From Cristatella mucedo (Eukaryota > Bryozoa > Phylactolaemata > Cristatellidae), in contig WPIO01000041.1 of assembly GCA_009760855.2 (NCBI GenBank), positions 327,501-391,500 of the forward strand: a DNA stretch of 64,000 nucleotides. The letters are read 5' to 3'. The number at the start of each line of letters is the position of its first letter. The stretch's first letter is position 1. The translations under genes were made by a program, and so were the position numbers. The notes below the pieces were generated by a model that saw only the letters and a list, made by a program, of their open reading frames with translations, was not told the origin of the DNA and did not search any database. This document shows, in pieces, positions 47,514 through 55,916 of this stretch.

Positions 47514-49703
47514 TGCAGAATTCGAAGCTGCGTTTCTTTCCGTTTCACTGTCATTTCGACTGTTCCCCCCCCCAGCATTGCCTGCAAACGGCCATCCGTT
47601 TAGGGCGAGCCAGCATCGCGAATACACGTCATCCAAAGCATTGCTGCAGAGACCAATCTGAACCAGAGTTTAGGGCGGCCGGTCAAGCAGCCCAGCATGC
47701 CCCGCCTCGGGCCCCCTTGCCTGGCCACGTCTGACAAGTCAAGGTCTCGTCTCTCTTATGTGGCTAAATCTCTGTGGCTACATCTATTAGTCATAGGCAT
47801 GATAAGCTACAAATTGATGACGCTACAGTCGTGACTAGAATGGTTCTTAATGAGATAGTTTATCGTTCGGGTCTTTAGACAGTGTGGGCTCTGCCTGTGG
47901 GCTACTTTGCTACGGCTGTGCCCATTGACGAACAACATTGTACGATACACTGCCAGTCAATCCCAGACAGGCAGGCGCAGAGCAGCACGGTCTTACGCCG
48001 ACTCCAGGCAGGCTCGGTTGGCAGCCGCAGTTACACTTGCTGGCCTTATGGAAGGCCAGTCAAGCCTGCTCCCATTTCACTTCGGTATCGCATTTCTGGA
48101 CTAGTAAAGCTGGCCGGGATGTGGACGGCCTCGAATGAGCCAACCGGAAATCCAGAAGCCTTATCACGGAAAAGGGAATGAACCAACGACACCAGGGGTT
48201 GACTCGTATTCTGGGTCTCGCTCCGGAGTTTGTCCACGGAGACCTAGCAGCTCTCATAAATCTGATTGTCGCGGGTCGGCATTCAGCCTTGCTTGCTTGA
48301 ACTATCACCAGTAGTCAGGGACCGGCCACCGCCAGCCACTACCGACAGTGGTCCTAGGTTAGCTAGACAATGCCAAGCAATCACCCGGCGTGGCACTCGG
48401 TAAGGCAGCGCGCTTGATCGCTAACTGGGCTCTGGAAGTTGAAAGAGGCAGCCGAGCACCTTCAATCGCCGGCCATTGATGCCGTAGGCAGACTGCTCGT
48501 CGGCACATTGTTTGCCTGAGCGCTGAACTCGCGAACTCGCCAACCGACTGGAATGTCATACCGCCGCTTGCATTCTCCTGCACCCCGTCGTTCATTCAGA
48601 CATGTCGGCCGAAGCAGCCTTCACAACCTGAACCCTCCCCTCGTCCTATCAAACAACGAGCCCCCCACCCACTGCCAAGGTGCTGCTGAGCTGAACGGTC
48701 TTTCCTCGTGACCACAAACCGGTGGCCTCTATTGGCCACTCTCCAGCGGTTGATGCGGTTGACGTCGGAGTCTTCGTGGGGGGGGGGGGAGCACAGAGAT
48801 GTGAGTGCTGCTCTCAGCTGACCTACCATCTTTGGACATGCCCAAGGAGAGGCACTTCTGCAGCCGGCAGTACTGGCAGCGATTTCGACTCATTCGGTCG
48901 ATTCTGCAGCTCCGGTCTCGCTGGCAGGCATAGCCGGTGGCATTCGATTGGCTGCGTCGAAAGAAGCCCTGCAGAGAGACGGTGCGATATATGGCCGATC
49001 TCAGCTTTCACCTTGCAGCCACAGCAGCGCGGCAGGACTCGAGCCGACGCCAGCCAAGGCAAGCGGTTCTCACAGCCCCTATCAAATTTACGGCGGCTTC
49101 GCGTCCCTTCCAGCCAGCGGTGGCTGCTGCCCGTAGGCGTGGTGAGGGCTTTGCCAGTGTGCATCGACTGACAAGCTGCACGGCTGATCCGGTTACGACT
49201 GGAGGGGATCTCTGCTCAGGGCTAACGAGCAGCCGGCCGGCCGTCCCGAGCTCCGGCAGCAGCCTGGACAAGCGTCAGGTGGCCGGATGACTGAAGCTAA
49301 ACAGGCAGGCTTATTAGCTAGCAGCGGTGACTAATCGGTAAGCGTCCTTTCATTGCCCTCCAGTGCGCTCCTTCTCGGCTCCTCAGCTGCCGCCCCTAAC
49401 GGCTGCCAGGCTCTTCACATCGCCGCCATCGCTGCAGCTGCTTCTCAGCCAGCTTCTCCGAGTGCTGCTCCGCAGTTCCCTCCTTAGAGAGAGAGATCGA
49501 GAAAGAGAAGGGGAGAGACACAGGAAGCAGCCGAAAACAGGCTACGGGGGGGGGAGGGTGATGGTGGTGGCCAGACTTGTCTCCACCTCTCAGCTTACTG
49601 CAGGAGATATTTGTCCCACCCACGGATCCCTCACCGTTAGTTTCTCGCTACGATATATATCTGTATATCTGTCTATATATCTGTCTCTCTCTCTCTATAT
49701 ATA

Positions 49704-49748
<45 letters not shown>

Positions 49749-52328
49749 CATATATATATATGTAATAAACAGGAGAGAGTGAGGCAACAAGAAGAGAGAG
49801 AGAGAGACAGAGAGGAGGCAGCCGTCCCCGGGCTACGGAGGGGTGGCCAGATTGTCTCCACCTCTCAGCTTACTGCAGGAAATAGTTGTCCCACCCACGG
49901 GTTCCACGCCGATGGTTTCTTACGTTTGCCGGGTGCAACTGCTTGCTCGCTACGATCCAGCCTTGTCATCCACGCGCACGGAGAGACGCTGGCTGAGCCT
50001 CTGTTCTCTGGCTGCCGAGCCTCTCCTGCTATCGGACGCAGACGTTCGTTAAGGCACTGCAGACAGCTCCCTGGCCTTAATAAGAGCTGGCTATCTTAAT
50101 TGCCCAGAGGCCTTGCGCAAGTATGCCGGCTGCCCCTTGAGATATGTCAAAAAAGAGGCGCTAAAGCTAATGCCCCCGCAGGATATCAATAGAATTAGAC
50201 GGACTGTGTGCCTAAGGCTCGGTCGACTCTGCGGTAGTGACCTTGCTCGAGTACGACCGCCCGCGCGTCACGCCTACGGCAGGCAGGAGCAGGGGGGTTC
50301 GGACGCACGCTGCCCTGCACCCGCTTCGCACGGTGCAGGGCTGGCTTCGAGCCGGAGCTCGGCAGAGCCGGAGCTCCGGCCATTGGCGTGCGGCCATTGA
50401 GTGCAGCCTACGAACCTTGCATCCTTCGCAGGTGATGACTCCGTAATGGACACCGGACGACTTGTCGCCGCACACCTTGCACGGGATCACCTCTATCTCG
50501 GCTGCAACGTGGGCAACAGTGGACAGTTTGAATCGGCATGTGTGGACGGCACGAAGGGATTCGGGCATGCGGGGGGGGGGGGAGGGGGTGGGCATTCAAG
50601 GGCCCGACGACGCAGTCCTCGAGGCAGTTCAAACGAGCCGGAGACATTGATTGGCCGACCTGCAGATGCAGACCAGCCGCGAAGCTGGAGCACTAGGCAA
50701 TAGAAAGCAGGATGAGAGATAAAGCACTCGCGTCGTGTTATCGCATGCCATGAGTCATACAGGCAAATAGCAAGCGGTACTACAAGTCCATCAATAAAGG
50801 AGGAATAAAGGAGGAGCCGGCAGGACATCATCGTATCACCGCCCCTGGGTGAGCAACACAACAACGCCAGCCAGCTGACGGCTGGCTGACTGCCTGAACT
50901 TGGCACCCACCAGAGGCTAATGCCAAGCTATTAGGGCAGAGGGTAAGAATGTGAACTCGCTCGGGAACTCCAGCAGTCGCCGTCTGACTAGCCGGCTAGC
51001 AAAGCCTCGCTCACCCTCATTATATATGTATATATGTATATACATACACAATTGCAGCTCGCGAATTTCGTATTTCATTACTACCGAGGTGTAGCCTGCA
51101 CAAGGTACGATCACATTCGAACAGATCCCATTCTCAAGAAAAGATACAATACGACAAGCATTAATCCACGCCACACCAGAAGCAAGTCGAATTCATCGTC
51201 GAATTACAAAGCGGCATTCCACTGTTGGCATCGTGACTGCACCGGTCCGACTCATGGCCAATCAGTCAAACCAGGAATTTAGCTGCCGGGGCCACGTGAT
51301 CGCCAGGTGCTCCGGTCTAAGGCTGCCTCGACCAAAGTAAACGATACCGAACCCCTGGTGAAAAGCTCGTAGAATATGCCTCGGCTATAGCCGAATTGCA
51401 CCAAGCGTCGCTAGCAGGTTCTTTAACCGTGCGGGCACGAGTCCGGGCAATGCTGAAACCAACTAGAAGCCACCATTCTTACCAGGAATGCAACCCGGGA
51501 CATAAAGATGGCTAGATGGCTCGGTGCATTCATGGGGGGTGAGCCGAGTATCCCGAGAATCGACCGCGGCCGCGGCCGATGATTCTTCAGAGGAATGCAT
51601 GCCAGGATGGGGCCTTCTTATTCGCGGGTCAACAGAGAGCTTCGCTAGCGCCTAAACGCTGCTGTCACAAATCAACTGCCGCCCCGGAGCGCTTTCACTC
51701 CTAGGCCTGGCCTGGCTAGGGGGGTCTTCGATGAGCAAAGTACTGGAAATGCACGACCGGCGGTCTGAGAGACATCTCGACTGGCGCCAGAGGAGCAGCA
51801 GCAGTAGCAGCAGGTGCACGCTTGCAAGGCAGAGCGCGATTCGCTGCCGAGCCGCCGCGAGCGTCTCAGACAGCAGACAGGGGCGGCCGGACGTGTGCGT
51901 TCGCCAGCGGTTCGCCACGGTCGCTCATCGACGCGAACTGTCGAGAAACCGACACCGCGCGATAGGGCAGCGTTCGTTCGCGAGTGCGTTTCGGCGGCAC
52001 AAGCTTCAGCGCGGCGTAACAACGCGGCGCTGAACTGGCATATCTACCGGGCCGAAGCGAAGCGAAGCGTTCGCCGAGCGAGCGAGCGCTTAGGCGGCCG
52101 ACAAGAGGGGACTAGCTCGACAGGCTGCAGACCCGGACGGACGCCAACGAGACTAGCCAGACATCTCGCGGGCCGAGCTACGCGAACCTACGACTGCTGC
52201 TCGGGGGGGGGGGCACTTCGGCCTTCTACGCACCCAGCTCACCCGAACGAACACAGGAGCCGAGAGACAGAGAGAGAGGAGAGGAGAGGAAGAGGGAGAG
52301 AGAGGAGAGAGAGAGGAGAGAGAGAGAG

Positions 52329-52405
<77 letters not shown>

Positions 52406-52416
52406 AATACAAGAGG

Positions 52417-52456
<40 letters not shown>

Positions 52457-53008
52457 GGGGAGAGAGCTTTAGGCGATCCAAACACTGAGCGTCCAATAGT
52501 GGCTATTTGCCAGCATGAAGCGACAGCGGGTCTTTGAACGCCAGCCAAGCGAGGGCGATGGGGCCTAAGCCGAGCCGGGCGCCGGTTAGACGCGGGCTGA
52601 CTGCGGCTGCTGCCTCCGTCGCCTAGAGCAGCTGCCGGCCCATCTCCAGTACGCGCCGAGCGGCTCGGCCTAGCACGAGCGCCTGCGATCGTCGGTCGCC
52701 GTCGGCGAGAACAAACTGCAGGACCGGCAGCGAGCGTCCGTAACGCTGCGTGCAGCGCCGAGCGACCGGCCTCGCGCCGACCAGCAGCACGGGCGCGGCC
52801 GGTGCTGCCCGTCGCCGGCTCGCGGCCCGTCGCCGGCCGGTCCTGCCGGGCCGGCGCAGCGAACTCCCTAGCCGCAGCGGCAGGCCGCAGCTGCAGTTCT
52901 CCGGCAGCGCTCTATCGGCGCTCACACGGGCAGTGGCGCGGCAGCAATCCGACGACTACGCCGGACACGGGCGGCCGCCGCCAAAGTACCTTTGATATTG
53001 GAAGACAT
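43874..53008 (-). CDS. HR3: ROR/HR3-type nuclear hormone receptor (NR1F), complete, nine coding exons
   Basis: Ligand-responsive or constitutive transcription factor acting in the nucleus. RORs bind a single AGGTCA half-site with an A/T-rich 5' flank, usually as monomers, and insect HR3 relays ecdysone signalling (family knowledge). Coding exons, 5' to 3': 53008-52990, 50501-50416, 48968-48827, 47234-47069, 45741-45584, 45038-44808, 44689-44585, 44357-44241, 44121-43874. All introns are GT-AG (118 to 2488 nt) and all phases join, giving 423 residues. Zinc finger 1 is C14-x2-C17-x13-C31-x2-C34 with P-box CEGCKG. Zinc finger 2 is C50-x5-C56-x9-C66-x2-C69. The ROR carboxy-terminal extension [13 protein letters not shown] is at 83-95. 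The ligand-binding domain (about 191-423) carries the signature EFAKLVPGF...LSQDDQI at 245-262. It ends in AF-2 helix FPPLHRELF (410-418), where vertebrate RORs have FPPLYKELF. The A/B region is almost absent. Alternative first exons cannot be excluded. Symbol by family resemblance only. Confidence 0.95.
44241..44357 (-). CDS. HR3: HR3/ROR coding exon 8 (ligand-binding domain, helices 7-9)
   Basis: Acceptor TTTGCTCACACAG ends at 44358; donor GTACGC starts at 44240. Reads [20 protein letters not shown], then [19 protein letters not shown]. It aligns with ROR [27 protein letters not shown]. The helix 8 acidic/Leu pattern ([15 protein letters not shown]) is the best-conserved block. Confidence 0.93.
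44585..44689 (-). CDS. HR3: HR3/ROR coding exon 7 (ligand-binding domain, helix 5 to beta-turn)
   Basis: Acceptor TGCTCAG ends at 44690; donor GTACGA starts at 44584. Reads [13 protein letters not shown], in register with ROR SLEVVFIRMCRAF, then a divergent loop ([20 protein letters not shown]) where ROR has the beta-sheet region. Phases 1/1 match both neighbours. This is the least conserved part of the domain; the upstream intron is only 118 nt. Confidence 0.85.
44808..45038 (-). CDS. HR3: HR3/ROR coding exon 6 (ligand-binding domain, helices 1-5)
   Basis: Acceptor TTTTTTTGCAG ends at 45039; donor GTAGGT starts at 44807. Residues 191-268. Contains [20 protein letters not shown], the helix 3-4-5 signature of nuclear receptor ligand-binding domains (ROR: [20 protein letters not shown]), ending at VLKG. 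The Lys at the end of helix 3 (K248) that forms the coactivator charge clamp is present. Confidence 0.95.
45584..45741 (-). CDS. HR3: HR3/ROR coding exon 5 (hinge)
   Basis: Acceptor CTTGCAG ends at 45742 after a pyrimidine-rich stretch; donor GTAATC starts at 45583. Encodes residues 138-191, acidic and Ser/Gly/Pro-rich ([20 protein letters not shown], then [17 protein letters not shown]). There is no motif beyond that expected of a hinge. It is accepted because the frame is open, both splice sites are good and the phases (2 in, 1 out) are exactly those its neighbours need. The two long neighbouring introns could still hide another exon. Confidence 0.8.
47069..47234 (-). CDS. HR3: HR3/ROR coding exon 4 (C-terminal extension of the DNA-binding domain and start of hinge)
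   Basis: Acceptor TTGCAG ends at 47235; donor GTAAGT starts at 47068. The start, [20 protein letters not shown], matches the ROR T/A box ([12 protein letters not shown]), which contacts the A/T-rich flank of the half-site. It is followed by FHKRV and a Ser/Asp-rich hinge ([20 protein letters not shown]). The exon ends in phase 2 after Asp137. Confidence 0.95.
47471..47512. repeat. (AT)n microsatellite in HR3 intron 3
   Basis: ATATGATATATATAT run, about 240 nt upstream of the exon 4 acceptor on the transcript. Confidence 0.95.
48827..48968 (-). CDS. HR3: HR3/ROR coding exon 3 (second zinc finger)
   Basis: Acceptor CTGCAG ends at 48969; donor GTAGGT starts at 48826. Begins [20 protein letters not shown] and continues [19 protein letters not shown] to LGMSKD. 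The SNAT motif followed by finger 2 and [20 protein letters not shown] is diagnostic of the ROR/HR3 group. The D-box reads QRDRS, where vertebrate RORs have PRQKN. The finger has complete zinc ligands. The final G at 48827 completes Ala83 with the next exon. Confidence 0.96.
49485..49965. repeat. Direct duplication flanking a microsatellite in HR3 intron 2
   Basis: The copies lie at about 49485-49655 and 49790-49965. Each has a GA-rich start, GGCTACGG plus a G-rich stretch, GTCTCCACCTCTCAGCTTAC, TGCAGGA, TTGTCCCACCCACGG and a GCTCGCTACGAT or CTCGCTACGAT end. The (TA)n repeat 49655-49762 sits between them. The second copy has an extra 25-30 bp. Confidence 0.85.
50416..50501 (-). CDS. HR3: HR3/ROR coding exon 2 (first zinc finger)
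   Basis: Acceptor TTGCAG ends at 50502; the donor GTTCG starts at 50415. Encodes residues 7-35 ([20 protein letters not shown], then GVITCEGCK) with all four zinc-ligand cysteines. The intron falls between the Lys and Gly of the P-box (phase 0), the classical position for many nuclear receptors. A run of 12 G on the plus strand (C on the transcript) lies 70 nt upstream of the acceptor. Confidence 0.95.
52257..52468. repeat. (GA)n microsatellite in HR3 intron 1
   Basis: About 210 bp of GA with GAGG and GAAA interruptions. On the HR3 transcript it reads as a long CU tract about 520 nt after the exon 1 donor. Confidence 0.95.
52990..53008 (-). CDS. HR3: HR3/ROR coding exon 1 (start codon, 19 nt)
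   Basis: ATG at 53008-53006 opens MSSNIK, then one base (G at 52990) and donor GTACTT. The single leftover G joins CC at the start of the next exon to make Ala, giving [12 protein letters not shown]. This closely resembles the IKAQIEIIPCK that precedes the first finger in insect HR3. An in-frame TAA at 53020-53018, twelve bases upstream of the ATG, rules out an unspliced longer N-terminus. I chose this exon because phase, donor and protein context all agree; it is short enough for gene finders to miss. Confidence 0.8.
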
Positions 53009-53020
53009 GTGTGCCAGTTA

Positions 53021-54715
53021 GTGGTAACGTCGCGCTCCAGCCAGACCGGGCAGGGCAAATGCCCAGACGGTAATACGCCGACTAGGCGTTATCTACTGGA
53101 GCGGTCCACTGCAGGGGGTTATGGGTTATGTGGCGACCGGCCAACCAGAGCGAGAGCTTATCTTATCTGAAACCCAAAAACTGTGCAATTGAGATCTAGT
53201 ATATATAATCATAGTCCTGTTTTTATATTTTACTAGTAATGATCGATTCATTCTCGCTCGCAGTGTCGAGAATTAACCACCCGTCGGAAGTTGATGGTAC
53301 CGCCCACCCAGGGTACTACGTCTTTGGAATCCATTGATCGTCGGGCCGGCACGAATCAATAGGCCCAATAGAACAGATGCCGAGGGAGCGGCTGACCTAG
53401 TGCGTGACTTCAGGATTATTGTGAATTAATTCTGCTACCATATATGGGCGTACTCTACCTGCAGGCCACACGACAGCAGGTCTGTGCGAGAGACTACTTA
53501 CTAACTACCCACGTGATGAGGCTTCCTGCCCACGCTCGCTCGCAATCTGGTGTGCTTGCATGCTGGTGGGTTGGCGGATGGATGAACCTGGGGTGGGAGA
53601 GGGCCGTACAGTCGTCCGGTTGCATTCCTGGCTGTACGCTCAGCACTTACGATTAGTTTAAGCAGCCAGGCGACAGGTAGCACTGGCTGCCAGCGAGCTG
53701 GCTGCCAACTTTGGGACCGATCGGTCGCTGGTGGTCGTCAGCCGAAGCTGACAGCCGAAACTCCCAGTCTGCAAAATGCACAGCAAGCCTCGGCCGTGCT
53801 CAATCGACGGCCGAGCTTCGGAGTGAGCGAAAATCGTTCTGAAATTCGAAAATCGTGCTGCCCCCATCCGTACAAACCAGGCGAACCACCACTCACCGGG
53901 CGACTGACTGCCAAGACAGTGGCAGAACCGGATCTTACCAGCACCCTAACCGCCCCACACGCAGACCTCTGCTAGTTCGCGTCTGTACAGCCTCTACATG
54001 TAGCAGCTCAGCTGACCACAGGTCGGAGCCAGGTAGGGGTGCATTGGAAGAGACTAATAGGTGTGCACGTATGTAAATGTTCAGCATCGGCTCCGTCAGC
54101 AACCGTCGCTCAACGCTGATGCCTGACTCAGCTTCAGTATCTACTGACTAGATACTTGGCCGACCGCCGACTGTCCTTCGGTACTGCAGGCTGCCAGCTG
54201 CTCTAAACAAGCAGCTGCTAGTAATGGCAGCAGCCTAAGCCATAAATGAGCTAGCCTATCAAATATTGCCGATCGATAGCCCACTGAAGGGGGGCTTAGC
54301 ACTCTTACAGCTGCTGCCAACGAGCCAAGCCGGTGGTCCAAGTGACACGTGACTAGGCATGCGGTCCGGCCAGTGAGCCTCCCTTGGCGTAGGCACGGTC
54401 GATGCCTTTGCTAAACGATCGCTCACCCAAGGCTGCTGCCGCTATTCGATGCAGCATCAAGCCAGCCAATGGCCGCCCTCTGCACCAGCTACACTGCACG
54501 GCCGGGTCAAGCTCGGCTCCGCTATACACCAACCGAGCACGTGCTAGAATCTCCGTGCGTGACTAATTTTCTCGGCCCCGGTACCAGCTGCAAAACAGCC
54601 ATCTGCCAACAGCCTGATGTCACACACTGAGAGCTTCTGCAGAAGATGCCTAGCCGTCACCGGTCAATTCCGGCTGGACTCTTTTGTGGGAAAGAAAAAC
54701 AAAATGGCTGACATA
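53021..54715. other. HR3 upstream flank, nothing recognisable apart from the TATA-like site
   Basis: Presumably holds the promoter and 5' UTR. GC-rich near 53.0 kb with an AT-rich patch at 53195-53245. No exon or repeat supported. Confidence 0.35.
53199..53210 (-). promoter_or_regulatory. Weak TATA-like site upstream of HR3/ROR exon 1
   Basis: Minus strand reads GATTATATATAC, about 190-200 nt upstream of the HR3 start codon. This is the only TATA-like string I noticed close upstream. There is no independent evidence of a transcription start, so treat it as a candidate only. Confidence 0.12.
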
Positions 54716-54717
54716 AT

Positions 54718-54933
54718 TCAAAATACCAACGGCTTTCGGCGTAGCCGATGAGCTTGTTTACTGAGCTTACGTGCAGTGTTGCCTCCTACCCTTACGACAA
54801 CATCCAGACTAATGCCTCGTTTAGCTGAGGCTTCTATCAGGTCGACGGTATGGTTTAATTCCGAAAGATGCCGCGGACTCCAGGGACGACCTTCACTAAT
54901 CGCTTGTCGACATTTCATCAAAGTCGCCGGCAT
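54718..54933 (-). CDS. Unrecognised 71-codon ORF, possible exon
   Basis: Balanced, non-repetitive composition with helix-like segments (SPRHLSELNHTVDLIEASAK, then RGISLDVVVRVGG) and a basic C-terminus (KLSKQAHRLRRKPLVF). A TTAG lies about ten bases before the first ATG and could be an acceptor. It is 1.7 kb upstream of the HR3 start, on the same strand. No family was recognised; it could be a transposon relic. Confidence 0.18.
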   Translation of the reverse strand: MPATLMKCRQAISEGRPWSPRHLSELNHTVDLIEASAKRGISLDVVVRVGGNTARKLSKQAHRLRRKPLVF

Positions 54934-55318
54934 GGGGCTACAAATCTAACAAGTAGCACACCAACGTTCGAAACAGAGTTTGACTTTCGGGAACAGTTTT
55001 GGTCAATCAGACGACAAGCTGCTGTGCGTGAAATTATTTCCAGCTATAACCAGCCCTGCAAATATCAGAAGGCCGGTGAAGTAGGGCAAGCATCGATAGC
55101 TCACACAGTTAAGTGGTCAATGGAGGCTCGACCAGTAAGGCAATGGGGGAATGCAAGGGGGGGGGGAGCTCATCACTTATCTGCGAGTTCATACAGATTA
55201 GCAATGACCGACTGGCTCATAACCTTGAGCGATCGTCGCCAGACTCCCCGAAATGCAGTGCAGTGACCGGTGGGAGGTGGGTACAGCTTTCCGAGTCCGA
55301 ACAGAATGGCGTCAAAGC

Positions 55319-55327
55319 ACACACGCG

Positions 55328-55368
<41 letters not shown>

Positions 55369-55370
55369 AC
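55319..55370. repeat. (CG)/(CA)n microsatellite
   Basis: ACACACGCGCGCGCGC followed by CA repeats. Confidence 0.95.
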
Positions 55371-55880
55371 TAGCTCGCTTACTTACTCATTCGCGCCTGC
55401 CTTCGGTTAGGGAGCAGCAGAGCAGCCATTAGTCCATTAGGCCATTCGAGCCTCGAATGAAGCTACTGCTACTTTTGTGGTGGCAACTAGCCATTTTTTT
55501 GTAGGAACCAACGCAGGAGGCAACCCGCTACTGGCTGGCGAGGACAGTTGTGGTCCCTTTGTTCATTGATATTCATGAACGTGCTGTTTAAAAGCTGGTG
55601 TCCATGCAGCCAGGAGCAGCTTAAACGGATCTCGAAAAGATACTTTAGAATGCCGGGAATGGCTGCCGACAGAATGGGAAATGAATTGAATAGGAGTGCC
55701 AGAGAAAGGTCAAGTCTCCCAGCCCATCCGGCATTCCTTGGAGTGAGAGGCTGCTGGCCTACGGGTTTAGGAGTGGTCGACGCTTTGCTCAGTTCTTAAA
55801 TTTAGAGGAATAGCCCTTGTGTGGTAACCTCGCAGAAAGGCAGAACGAGGCTGGCCAGAGATGCTCTCCACTCGGTGCAG

Positions 55881-55916
<36 letters not shown>

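Noticed and set aside
48380-48520. Possible further SINE B copy in HR3 intron 3
   Set aside because: Only GTGGCACTCGGTAAGGC resembles the SINE head; no box B or tail follows.
51814-52488. 224-codon plus-strand frame, the longest in the window
   Set aside because: It lies in HR3 intron 1 and its last third is a GA-repeat translation (Arg-Glu); the first part has no domain.
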